This document shows, piece by piece, positions 7,472 to 15,783 of a DNA stretch of 16,655 bases; positions within the stretch are counted from its first letter, which is position 1, and every line of letters begins with the position of its first letter. A program made the translations under genes and the position numbers. The notes under the pieces are model-generated. The model was not told where the DNA came from, did not search any database, and saw only the letters and a program-made list of their open reading frames with translations. Origin of the DNA: an uncultured Bacteroidota bacterium (GTDB taxonomy: Bacteria > Bacteroidota > Bacteroidia > UKL13-3); assembly GCA_903898215.1 (NCBI GenBank), contig CAIUEQ010000094.1, positions 1-16,655 on the forward strand, given 5' to 3'.

Positions 7472-8664
7472 AATTTAATACCCTTTTCTATTGGCGTTTT
7501 TTGATTCCTCTGGTTTTATTATGTAATGAGGCCACATCACAAATTCAAATTCAAAAATGCGATAATAAAACACTCACCATTGAACAATTAGTTGTTGATC
7601 ATTTTTTAAAAGGTGGAATTAAAATCACAAAAATTGAATCTCGCACACATCCTGACGGAATTGGCATCTTCACCGACCCTCAAAAAATATTGGGTATAAA
7701 AGAAGGAATCGTTTTAGCTACAGGAAATATTGATTCGATTAAGGGACCAAACATACGCTTTGGAATGAGTTCGCATTTCCCGGATAGTAAAGATTATAAA
7801 GATGATGATTTTATAACACACTCACAGAATTTTGATGCGATGGTTTTGATCATTAATTTCATTCCTACTTTTGATAGCATTTGCTTTGAATATTGTTTTG
7901 GTTCTGAAGAATATCCTGAGTTTGTAAATTCTGAGTTCAATGATTTGTTTGTAATGTATTTTAAACCTAAAGGATTAAAAGTTAATGGAAGTACAAATAT
8001 CGCTTTGCTTCCCGACCATCAGCCTGTTTGCATCAATCAAGTTAACAAAAAAAAGAACAGCGACTATTTTATTGATAATACTTTCGACAACCATTTCAAT
8101 AAATATAAAAAAAAACTGGAACCCCTCAATCAAAAATTATTTGATAATTATGAATATGATGGTTTTACAAAACTACTCACTGCCGGCTCGCGAGTATTGC
8201 CAGGTAAAGAGTATGAACTTAAAATTATTATTTGCGATTTAAATGATTTCAATTTTGATTCGGGAGTTTTTTTGAAATCAAAATCATTTAGGAGTATTCC
8301 TGCAAAAAACACTTTTAAAAAATCGAAGTTTAAAAAATATTCATTTCAATTTGATGTGGCAAAAGCAACCTTAACTGATGATAATATGAATGCAATTCCA
8401 GATTTGGCATCATACATTATCAGTAATCAAATTGATAGCATTTATATCATAGGTCATACCGACTCAACAGGAAATGCTGATTCAAATTTCAATTTATCAA
8501 TACAAAGGGCATCAACTGTAAAACTATTATTGATAAATAATGGAGTAAGTGAAGATAGAATTCGAACATTAGGAAAAGGAAGTAAAACTCCTATAAACAG
8601 CAATGCAACCTATGAAGGTCGCATGCTAAACAGAAGAGTTGAAATATTATTATTTAAAAAGTAA
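7468..8664 (+). CDS. Secreted protein fusing a choice-of-anchor L domain to an OmpA-like peptidoglycan-binding domain
   Basis: This 398-residue protein starts at GTG, overlapping the murI stop. A signal peptide (about 1-24, hydrophobic FLIPLVLLC, cleavage probably near ATSQ) is followed by a choice-of-anchor L domain (about 30-275). That domain is recognisable from GIVLATGNI (80-88), FGSEEYPEFVNSEFNDLF (144-161), YEYDGFTKLLTA (228-239) and DSGVFLKSKSF (264-274). A short basic linker leads to an OmpA/MotB domain (about 293-398) with GHTDSTG (329-335), NLSIQRAS (342-349) and YEGRMLNRRVEI (382-393). Asp332 and Arg347 align with the diaminopimelate-binding Asp and Arg of OmpA. I infer a periplasmic or outer-membrane-associated protein held to peptidoglycan. 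It ends 2 bases before the convergent gene. The domain calls are solid, but the function of the L domain is unknown. Confidence 0.82.
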   Translation: MKFNTLFYWRFLIPLVLLCNEATSQIQIQKCDNKTLTIEQLVVDHFLKGGIKITKIESRTHPDGIGIFTDPQKILGIKEGIVLATGNIDSIKGPNIRFGMSSHFPDSKDYKDDDFITHSQNFDAMVLIINFIPTFDSICFEYCFGSEEYPEFVNSEFNDLFVMYFKPKGLKVNGSTNIALLPDHQPVCINQVNKKKNSDYFIDNTFDNHFNKYKKKLEPLNQKLFDNYEYDGFTKLLTAGSRVLPGKEYELKIIICDLNDFNFDSGVFLKSKSFRSIPAKNTFKKSKFKKYSFQFDVAKATLTDDNMNAIPDLASYIISNQIDSIYIIGHTDSTGNADSNFNLSIQRASTVKLLLINNGVSEDRIRTLGKGSKTPINSNATYEGRMLNRRVEILLFKK

Positions 8665-8666
8665 AT

Positions 8667-11312
8667 CTATTGCTTAATAAACTTTACTAGTTTTTGCGTT
8701 TCTCCGATTTCAATTTTCATTAAATAAATTCCTTGGTTAAAATCATTTAATTGAATTGATTGATCAACAATTCCTATTGCTGTTTGATCTTTTATTTCAT
8801 GATAAACTTCACGCCCTGTAACATCAAATATTGAGATAACAATTTGAGTCAACTGATTTAATTCAAACGAAATATTAATTTGATCTCCTGCAGGATTTGG
8901 ATAAACTTTAAATTGATTCCTTTCAGAAATATCACTAATTCCTGAGTTCGTTACATTAATATTTTTAGTAATTGAATCATTGCATCCATTCGAATCTAAC
9001 AAAGCTAACTGCACAAAATAATTTCCATTTGCAGCATAACTATGAAGTGGATTTTTAATTATTGAAACAGCAGAATTATCGCCAAAATTCCAATTACGAT
9101 TTTGGATATTACCAATACTGGTATCTGTAAATTGTATAGTTTTGCCGGTAGAAACATAAGTAAAACCAGCTCTTGGCAAAGGATTAACCACAACTTTAAT
9201 TGGCTTCGAATTTTTATAACAACCATAATTTGTATCCATTACAATTACAGTTGCTAAATCATTGTTGTTGAATTTTTTTATTGAACCAATAGTTGAATAA
9301 TAATTTAATGCTCCTGATTGAATTGTATCAATTACGTTACGCAAAAACAAATATTTATTTGTTCCTGTTGGTTGATTTGAAAATAAAGTTTGAACGGCAT
9401 TTACACAAAATTGCTTTGTTGTATCTATACCTGAATTAGAAAAACTTAATACAGGTTTTGTTGATGGTGTGTTCACACCTGTGACAGAAATTATTGAATC
9501 AATAACACTACAAGCCAAATTTAATGAATCGATAATTATAATATGAATATTATTTGTGCCTTTTAAAATATTTACCGGAACACTAGCATTTGCAGCGTAT
9601 CCCAAATTATTAATATTAATTGAATATTTTATTGCATTGATATTTGAGATAGAGATATTTTCTGTTCTTGAAGATGTGTCGGAACTTAAACAACTAAATT
9701 TTGGTCCTGTGTAGTTAAATGAAACATAAGGGCATCCTAAAGTTTGACATGTTTGGGAAGCTGCTAATCCATTTGCACATAAACCTTGAGTAGTAGATCT
9801 TACTTTTAAATTCGTCAACGTCCCTCCCGCTAATCCAGTAATTGTATGAGAAAGTCCTGTAGCTCCAGAGCTAGGAATTTGCCAAGTTTTACCTGTATCT
9901 GTACTAATATTATAACCGGTTGCTCCACTCACATTATTCCAAACAAACTGAACCGAATTAGATGTTGGAGTTCCACATGTTAATAATGGAGCAACTATAG
10001 GCAAACGAACTAAAACAGATTTTGAATTACTTGACAAACTTTTGCATCCAAATGAATCGATAGCAATGATGGTGAACACATTTGAAGAAGAAAATAAATT
10101 TGTCCTAAATGTTTTCTGAATAGTATTTTGAATAGTTGAAGTATCTCTTAGGAATCGATAGGATAAAAAATTACCACTCCCTGTAAAAGTTACCGAATCA
10201 TTTTGGCAAACACTGTCGGCAGAAGCTGTAAGCACAATACTAGGAATGCCATGTTGAGTGATAATAATATTAGCACTCGTTGCAGAACAATTATTTGAAT
10301 TGGTAACAGTAACTCTATAGGTGCCTGTATTTTTAACAGTAATAACTTGTGAAGTATCACCATAAGGATACCATGAATAAGTTAACCCGGCACCTAATGG
10401 AGCGTTTAAAACGATTGAATCATTTGAACCGCATAGAGATAAATTTCCTGAAGGAGTAACTAATGTTGATGGCTTTGCTAAAACTGTAATAGCTTTAAAA
10501 GTTGTAGGAGAAGTTCCATAGGTATTTGTAGTATGTAAGTTTGCTGAAATTGTTCCTGCAAATGAATAAACTACTTTTTGATTTTGTTGAGTTGAAGTTG
10601 ATGGTGATGCACCTGTTCCGAACGACCAAACGTATCCTGTTGGAAGATTAATTCCACTTCCTGAATAATAAACCGTATCGCCAACACAAACTGTTGCCGG
10701 ATTTGGAATGGTAGTAATAACAGCAGTTGGTGGACCAACATTTATTTGACCAAAAGTAAACGACTTGGTATAAATTTGGTCACCTGATGTTGAACCATTA
10801 TTATTTGCAGAATTCATTGTTGTATAAAATGTAACATTACCAACACCAATGCTAGGAGCTGTCCAACTGAATGTCCAACTAGCTGTTCCTCCTGTAAAAG
10901 AAGTTCCCGAACTACTATGTGCAATATATGTTCTGCTTCCAGATGATAATATGGTTGAACCAGTTCCAGCAGTAAAACTTCCTGCCATCGCATTTGAACT
11001 GCTCAAAACTGTTGCTTCAAAACCGTATCTAACAATACTACTTTGCGTTAAACTATAGGTAATGGCATAAGTGTCTCCGGGTGTATATCCACCCGATGGA
11101 ATATTTGTAGTTAATGTAATATTACCCCAATTTGTTCCACTTGAAATAACACTACCACTATGACAAGAGGTACAATTCCCTTCTGATGGACCTCCAGTTG
11201 TAGCAACCGGTGGAGCACTGCTAGAGTATGTGATGGCTTTATAACTAATTAACGTAAGTGATAAAAAAAAGAAGATACTAACAAATTTAGAGCTTGAAAA
11301 AATATTAGGCAT
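8667..11312 (-). CDS. T9SS-secreted multidomain protein with choice-of-anchor V (CxxCH) domain, PKD/Ig-like and fibronectin III domains
   Basis: The 881-residue protein has an N-terminal signal segment (about 1-27, FFFLSLTLISY). A choice-of-anchor V domain (about 33-190) follows, with NCTSCHSG (46-53) forming a CxxCH c-type haem motif at Cys47, Cys50 and His51. It also shows GYTPGDTYAITYS and the closing NNNGSTSGDQIYTKSFTF. Next come PKD/Ig-like modules (about 195-277, 278-352, 355-438) and a fibronectin type III domain (440-525, SVQFVWNNVSGATGYNIS). Two less clear modules lie at 530-710, and a PKD domain at 712-786 contains WNFGD. The T9SS type A sorting domain (about 795-881) contains VYPNPAGD and ends KLVKFIKQ. 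It is predicted to be exported by Sec, then moved across the outer membrane and anchored at the surface. It is convergent with the OmpA fusion and divergent from aroE. The biological role is unknown. Confidence 0.85.
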   Translation of the reverse strand: MPNIFSSSKFVSIFFFLSLTLISYKAITYSSSAPPVATTGGPSEGNCTSCHSGSVISSGTNWGNITLTTNIPSGGYTPGDTYAITYSLTQSSIVRYGFEATVLSSSNAMAGSFTAGTGSTILSSGSRTYIAHSSSGTSFTGGTASWTFSWTAPSIGVGNVTFYTTMNSANNNGSTSGDQIYTKSFTFGQINVGPPTAVITTIPNPATVCVGDTVYYSGSGINLPTGYVWSFGTGASPSTSTQQNQKVVYSFAGTISANLHTTNTYGTSPTTFKAITVLAKPSTLVTPSGNLSLCGSNDSIVLNAPLGAGLTYSWYPYGDTSQVITVKNTGTYRVTVTNSNNCSATSANIIITQHGIPSIVLTASADSVCQNDSVTFTGSGNFLSYRFLRDTSTIQNTIQKTFRTNLFSSSNVFTIIAIDSFGCKSLSSNSKSVLVRLPIVAPLLTCGTPTSNSVQFVWNNVSGATGYNISTDTGKTWQIPSSGATGLSHTITGLAGGTLTNLKVRSTTQGLCANGLAASQTCQTLGCPYVSFNYTGPKFSCLSSDTSSRTENISISNINAIKYSININNLGYAANASVPVNILKGTNNIHIIIIDSLNLACSVIDSIISVTGVNTPSTKPVLSFSNSGIDTTKQFCVNAVQTLFSNQPTGTNKYLFLRNVIDTIQSGALNYYSTIGSIKKFNNNDLATVIVMDTNYGCYKNSKPIKVVVNPLPRAGFTYVSTGKTIQFTDTSIGNIQNRNWNFGDNSAVSIIKNPLHSYAANGNYFVQLALLDSNGCNDSITKNINVTNSGISDISERNQFKVYPNPAGDQINISFELNQLTQIVISIFDVTGREVYHEIKDQTAIGIVDQSIQLNDFNQGIYLMKIEIGETQKLVKFIKQ

Positions 11313-11404
11313 TTGATTTTGGTTTAGAATGAAGCAATAATATCAAATTAATTTATCAAATTTGGAAATTGAATTTAAAAATATTCCTCAAAATTTAATA
11401 ATAA

Positions 11405-12205
11405 ATGAAACGTTTTGGATTAATTGGGTTTCCGTTAAAGAACACTTTCTCAGTAAATTATTTTACAGAAAAATTTGAGTCATTAAATCTTGACGATCAT
11501 ATATATGAAAATTTTCCAATTGAAAATATTGAAGAAATCATTTCTCTTGTAGAAAACAAAACTGACCTTATCGGTTTAAATATTACTGTACCACATAAAG
11601 TTTCTATAATAAAATATTTGGATGAATTGGATGAAAGTGCAAAAGTAGTTGGAGCTGTAAATTGTGTGAAGATTGTTCGTTTTAATCAATCAACAGATAA
11701 TAACCATAATGCTTCCGTTAACAATAAAAATTTTAAACTCATTGGATTTAATACGGATGTATTTGGATTTAAAAAATCACTGGAAACATTTTTAGGAGAG
11801 GAAAAACATTTCGATAAAGCATTAATTTTAGGAACCGGAGGTGCATCAAAAGCTGTTGCATATATTTTAGAAAAACTGAATATTGATTTCAAATTTGTAA
11901 CTCGAAACAATAAACTTCAAACATTAAACACCAAACAATTATCTTACGAAATGTTGGACGAGGAAATCATCCACCAATATCAACTCATCATTAATTGTAC
12001 TCCAATTGGGATGTTTCCTAACATTAATGAAGCTCCTCAACTTCCCTATCAATTTATCACCCCAAAACATTTTGCGTTCGATTTAATTTATCATCCAAAC
12101 GAAACATTGTTCCTCAAAAATTTCAGAGAACATGAAGCTAAAACTAAAAATGGTTTAGAAATGCTGCATTTACAAGCCGATAAGGCCTGGGAGATTTTTC
12201 AATGA
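11405..12205 (+). CDS. aroE: Shikimate 5-dehydrogenase
   Basis: AroE reduces 3-dehydroshikimate to shikimate with NADPH in the aromatic amino acid pathway, in the cytosol. Motifs in the 266-residue protein are FGLIGFPLKNTFS (4-16), GLNITVPHK (57-65) with catalytic Lys65, GAVNCV (83-88) with Asn86, FNTDVFGF (115-122) with catalytic Asp118, and the NADP-binding GTGGASKA (143-150). INCTPIGMFP and the C-terminal NGLEMLHLQADKAWEIF are also typical. The first of the paired shikimate-binding serines appears as Thr14 (KNTFS). An Asn-rich stretch of about 16 residues (FNQSTDNNHNASVNNK, 93-108) is inserted where most relatives have a tight turn before KLIGFNTD. The ATG is preceded by A/T-rich sequence without a Shine-Dalgarno. 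The flanking genes are unrelated surface proteins on the other strand. Confidence 0.96.
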   Translation: MKRFGLIGFPLKNTFSVNYFTEKFESLNLDDHIYENFPIENIEEIISLVENKTDLIGLNITVPHKVSIIKYLDELDESAKVVGAVNCVKIVRFNQSTDNNHNASVNNKNFKLIGFNTDVFGFKKSLETFLGEEKHFDKALILGTGGASKAVAYILEKLNIDFKFVTRNNKLQTLNTKQLSYEMLDEEIIHQYQLIINCTPIGMFPNINEAPQLPYQFITPKHFAFDLIYHPNETLFLKNFREHEAKTKNGLEMLHLQADKAWEIFQ

Positions 12206-12220
12206 ATTGATTAAAATTTT

Positions 12221-12327
12221 TAGCCACAGACCTGCCTGCCAAGTGAGGCTTGAATGGCAGGCGGGTTTCACAGAATAATTTCATTCCTTTTTTTTTAATA
12301 AAAAAAAATCTGCTTAATCTGTGGCTA
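12221..12327. repeat. Nested palindromic repeat element between aroE and the 12401-15640 gene
   Basis: The outer arms TAGCCACAGA (12221-12230) and TCTGTGGCTA (12318-12327) are perfect 10-bp inverted repeats. Inside them, a T9 run (12288-12296) faces an A9 run (12300-12308) across 3 bases. Just inside the left arm sits a GC-rich second palindrome, ACCTGCCTGCCA (12230-12241) with TGGCAGGCGGGT (12255-12266), one mismatch, 13-base spacer. Removing the second palindrome joins CCACAGA to TTTCACAGA, a smoother sequence, which suggests insertion of one element into another. The pairing is visible. The insertion history is inferred. Confidence 0.65.
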
Positions 12328-12346
12328 TTTCTATTCTGTTTTCGCA

Positions 12347-12380
12347 ATAAAAAAGCCGATACAAAATTTGTACCGGCTTA
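12347..12380 (-). terminator. Rho-independent terminator of the 12401-15640 gene
   Basis: Read on the minus strand, AAGCCGGTACAAA (12379-12367) pairs with TTTGTATCGGCTT (12365-12353), with one mismatch, followed by a T run (12354-12349). It begins about 20 bases after the gene's stop codon. A/T bases on the other side are fewer, so the minus-strand direction is favoured, although it could also stop read-through from aroE. Confidence 0.88.
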
Positions 12381-12400
12381 ATATCTATAGTTTAAAAAAC

Positions 12401-15400
12401 TTACTCTTTAACAAATTTAGATTGCTCTTTAAATTCTCCATTTTTAGAAGCTACTTCAATTAAATAAATTCCTGTATTTAAGTTGCTAATGTTTTGAGAA
12501 ATTTCAGAATTGTTGGTTGAAATTGTTCCTGTATTTGTTAAAATTAATTTACCTACCAAGTTGTATATATTAATTGTCACATCACCATTGTATGAATTAT
12601 TTAAAGAGATGTTAATATTTTCTGTTGCAGGAACAGGATAAACATTTACCACGCTTCCTAATGAATGATTTATTGTGATGATATCATTATTAAAATCAAC
12701 AGGCACAACTGGCGAATAGGTAAATTTATTATTTACATCAACTTGTTTTAATCGGTAATAATTAACTGCCGATAAACTTGGAGTTGGGTCTACCAATTTA
12801 TAATTATTAGTTACGATTGAATTAAAGTGACCTTTAACTTCACCAATCTTAAAGTAATTAATTTGATCTGAAGAACGCTCAACATCAAAGTGACTATTGT
12901 TAATTTCTGATGATGTAACCCATGATAAATTCACCAATTTATTAGGAGACTTTTCTGCAGTAAATTTTGACAAAACAATTGGTAACGAACCTCCATTATT
13001 GCTAATAATAATCATAAATCTGTTTGCTCCAAAAGTTGCAGCAACAGCATTATTAATGGTAAATGTATATTGAGAAGCAGATCTTAAATTAGTAACTGTG
13101 CTAGTATAATTATCAATTAAAAATAAATCAAGATTTGATGCGAATTGACTTACTCCAGAAAAATAAAAATAATAAGTTCCATTTGCTGCAGTTGCTTTCA
13201 ATAAGATGGTATCTGCTGAAGATGTAATTGTAGGATAAGAACTATAAGTTAAATTGATATTATCACTTCCATAACTTGATAAATTTGTAGATGGATTTGC
13301 CATCTTCTTGATATCGTAGCTATCATAATTTTTTGTTGATCCATTTGTATAACTAAAAATATACTGATCATATTCAGTTGAATCTAAATACATTTTAATT
13401 CCTAACTCTTGAGCAGCTGTTTTAAATAATTGTGCTGGAGCACTAGTACTTTTGTATGCTTCTTTAAATGTAAATGCAGGTGATGAACCAGTTGTTTGAA
13501 CCCAGAATGAACCACCTGAAGGAATCAAACCACTTGTAAGAGTTCCGCTATGAGTTGATGCATTATATGATTTATAACTATTAGCAGAAGCATCAAACAT
13601 GGTAACTGTATTTAAAATATTTGTTATGCCAACACCAGCGGTGAATTGAGCATTAAAATCATACGTACATGGATAAGGATTTCCAATAAGATTCCAACCT
13701 GCACCTGTTCCTCCATTACTTACAGATACAGAAAAATCACCTGTAGGAATAGCACCTGTTACATTTAATGTTACTGCAGCATTTTGAGCTGTACTTGTTG
13801 ATCCACTCAAAAGAGTAGCATCAGTACGATCTCCTCTAACCAAAACTCTGTAACCTGTGCCGGCCGTTAAATAACTAGCTGTAGTATTTGCAGGTGAAAC
13901 CCAAGCTCCACTTGCTTCTGAATAAGTAAAAAAAGATGATGCATTAGAGGATGTCCAATCAAAACCATTTGTATTATAATTTGCTGTTCCAACAGGACCT
14001 GTTCCACCTGTACCGCCTGTAATAAATATTTGCGATTGCCATCCGTTTCTTATTGACACATTACTTCCAGAAGTAACAGGTGCAGCTAAAGACCTAAATC
14101 TTCTGCCACTAACTGGTACATATCTTTGTACATTAAAATTACCGGTTATTGTTCCACCAACAGGACCAACATTTGCTGTTCCTGATGCATTTGATAAAAG
14201 CGTTACATAACCAGATGTAGAAAATGTACCTGCAGTAACAGTAAGTAAATTACTGATATCAAAATGATCAATTACAGAAACTGTATTTCCAGATTTATTT
14301 ACCACTAAAGTATTAATTGTAAGTGGAGTTACTCCTACATCAAATGATTGCGCACTTGCACCTGTACATGTTATTGTTGAAGAGTTTACAGTTAATGTAC
14401 CAAGATTACTTAAACTACCAGCAAGTGTTAATCCATAATTGCTTCCTGTATTAAAAGAACTTCCAGTATTTATAGTTAAGTTACCATTAACGTTTAATGC
14501 AGAGGCTAAAGTAACAGAACCGACATCAATTCCACTCTCTCCAATATTTAAATTATTAAAGGGTATTCCACTTGCATTTAAATTATTTGTTCCGTATATC
14601 GTTACAGTTGACCCAGCTGTTGTAACTGTTCCTGCTGTATAAGTCAACACACCATATATGTTAACAAAACCAGATAATGATAAACTTCCACCTGATTTAT
14701 TTATAGTAATATTTGGTAGTTTACCGTACCCTATTGAATTGTTTCCTGTAAATATTTGTACTGCAGAACCACCAATTGTAATAGCTGTTGTTGAAGCGAA
14801 GCCAGCATTAGAGTTGTTTCCTTGATATCCAGACATTACTATATTTCCATTAGCAGCAATACTTCCACCTAACAAACTAATATCATACGCTCCATTAGTA
14901 CTCAAGTTTAAAGTACCATTTACTATCTCAGCTCCAGCGAAGTTTACATCCAAATCATTTATTGCAGTATTATTATAAATGGTCAAATTATAAAAAGTAA
15001 AACCTGCATCCAGATTTGCAGCTGTAAAGACAGCAGACATCTGTATTTTCACTGTCCCACTATTATGAGTAAATATACCTGAAGTAAAAAGAAAATCTCC
15101 ATTTTGAATTGTAAAAGTATTTGCATTTGGTGCCACTAAAGTACCTCCTGATATTGTAACAGTTCCAGTAATAGCAACTGGCTTTGTTCCACCGTTAAAT
15201 GTACCTGATGAAACAGTAAGAGCTGAACCAGCTGTTGCTGTTGCTGTGCTATTCAAATATGTTCCGCCACTAATTGTTATAGCTCCTAAATTTTGAGTAC
15301 CTGCTCCAGTACAATTATAAGTTCCACCACTACAAGTAAAACTCCCTGCAGTAACTGTTCTAGCTCCACTAAAAGTAATATTACCAGTATATGCAGCTGT

Positions 15401-15640
15401 CATTGAAATAGACCCTGCACCAACTGAAAAATTTGCCGGAATGATACAATCACCACCTCCTGCATCAAAAACTGCTACATCACCACTAACAGGAACACCT
15501 GTTGCTCCTCCTCCACCTGAAACAGTGTTCCAATTGCCTGCTACATTAGAATTTCCACCGAATGACGTCCAGTATCTGGTAGTTGCATGAATATTACTGA
15601 CGAAAAGTAATATTACAATTGCAGTTAGTATCTTTTTCAT
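12401..15640 (-). CDS. T9SS-secreted beta-strand-repeat surface protein
   Basis: This 1079-residue protein has a clean signal peptide (MKKILTAIVILLFVSNIHA, cleavage about 19/20). The mature N-terminus (TRYWTSFGGNSNVAGNWN) and VPVSGDVAVFDAGG lead into a long region (about 65-490) of short Gly/Thr/Ser-rich beta-strand repeats such as ITISGGTYLN and VTISGGTLVA. These probably form a right-handed parallel beta-helix. A middle section (about 500-720) contains RYVPVSGRRFRSLAAPV and GWNLIGNPYP, a pattern common in Bacteroidota surface proteins. LPIVLSKFTAE and the SSEINNSHFDVERSSD segment form the usual stem before the T9SS type A sorting domain (about 998-1079). That domain has VYPVPATENI in place of the usual VYPNP and ends QSKFVKE. 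It is probably an adhesin or matrix protein. It is divergent from a similarly built gene at 15784. Confidence 0.83.
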   Translation of the reverse strand: MKKILTAIVILLFVSNIHATTRYWTSFGGNSNVAGNWNTVSGGGGATGVPVSGDVAVFDAGGGDCIIPANFSVGAGSISMTAAYTGNITFSGARTVTAGSFTCSGGTYNCTGAGTQNLGAITISGGTYLNSTATATAGSALTVSSGTFNGGTKPVAITGTVTISGGTLVAPNANTFTIQNGDFLFTSGIFTHNSGTVKIQMSAVFTAANLDAGFTFYNLTIYNNTAINDLDVNFAGAEIVNGTLNLSTNGAYDISLLGGSIAANGNIVMSGYQGNNSNAGFASTTAITIGGSAVQIFTGNNSIGYGKLPNITINKSGGSLSLSGFVNIYGVLTYTAGTVTTAGSTVTIYGTNNLNASGIPFNNLNIGESGIDVGSVTLASALNVNGNLTINTGSSFNTGSNYGLTLAGSLSNLGTLTVNSSTITCTGASAQSFDVGVTPLTINTLVVNKSGNTVSVIDHFDISNLLTVTAGTFSTSGYVTLLSNASGTANVGPVGGTITGNFNVQRYVPVSGRRFRSLAAPVTSGSNVSIRNGWQSQIFITGGTGGTGPVGTANYNTNGFDWTSSNASSFFTYSEASGAWVSPANTTASYLTAGTGYRVLVRGDRTDATLLSGSTSTAQNAAVTLNVTGAIPTGDFSVSVSNGGTGAGWNLIGNPYPCTYDFNAQFTAGVGITNILNTVTMFDASANSYKSYNASTHSGTLTSGLIPSGGSFWVQTTGSSPAFTFKEAYKSTSAPAQLFKTAAQELGIKMYLDSTEYDQYIFSYTNGSTKNYDSYDIKKMANPSTNLSSYGSDNINLTYSSYPTITSSADTILLKATAANGTYYFYFSGVSQFASNLDLFLIDNYTSTVTNLRSASQYTFTINNAVAATFGANRFMIIISNNGGSLPIVLSKFTAEKSPNKLVNLSWVTSSEINNSHFDVERSSDQINYFKIGEVKGHFNSIVTNNYKLVDPTPSLSAVNYYRLKQVDVNNKFTYSPVVPVDFNNDIITINHSLGSVVNVYPVPATENINISLNNSYNGDVTINIYNLVGKLILTNTGTISTNNSEISQNISNLNTGIYLIEVASKNGEFKEQSKFVKE

Positions 15641-15672
15641 ATTGAGTTTTTATAATCTATTTTTATCCTCAT

Positions 15673-15703
15673 CAAAAATATTTTATTTTATTTAAAAAAC
15701 AAA
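15673..15703 (-). promoter_or_regulatory. Bacteroidota-type promoter for the 12401-15640 gene
   Basis: On the minus strand, TTTG (15703-15700) is separated by 19 bases from TATTTTTG (15680-15673), an exact match to the Bacteroidota -33/-7 pattern with ideal spacing. Transcription would start about 25 bases before the ATG at 15640. It is the best promoter match in the window. Confidence 0.7.
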
Positions 15704-15756
15704 TTCTTTTAAAATGGTTTTTAAGGTTACTTATATAAACTTTACGTATTTTTTTT

Positions 15757-15764
15757 TACATTTG
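15757..15764 (+). promoter_or_regulatory. Bacteroidota -7 element before the 15784 gene
   Basis: TACATTTG matches TAnnTTTG exactly and lies 19 bases before the ATG at 15784, the same distance as at the 3508 gene. No convincing TTTG -33 box is present at 17-23 bases upstream, so strength is uncertain. Confidence 0.5.
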
Positions 15765-15783
15765 AATTTTAAATCTTAAAAAT

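Noticed and set aside
8655..8692. AGTAAA/TTTACT hairpin at the convergent stop codons as a terminator
   Set aside because: The stem is only 6 A/T-rich pairs with a 17-base loop and so too weak to call. Chance pairing is expected at this base composition.
10849..11058. A 69-codon plus-strand open frame within the anchor-V gene
   Set aside because: It is an antisense shadow of a strongly supported domain and has no start signal or recognisable product.
11313..11404. Promoters for aroE and the anchor-V gene in their shared 92-base gap
   Set aside because: The nearest candidates (TAATTTG on the minus strand, AAATTTGG on the plus strand) miss the TAnnTTTG spacing by a base or lack the TA, so I did not annotate them.
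14439..14642. A 67-codon plus-strand open frame within the large T9SS gene
   Set aside because: It is the antisense shadow of repetitive Gly/Thr-rich coding sequence. The Val/Pro/Leu-rich product is what such DNA gives on the reverse strand.
12401..15640. The internal repeats of this gene as a CRISPR array or tandem DNA repeats
   Set aside because: The periodicity is at the level of degenerate protein motifs (ISGGT-like strands). The DNA copies differ and there are no constant repeats with unique spacers.
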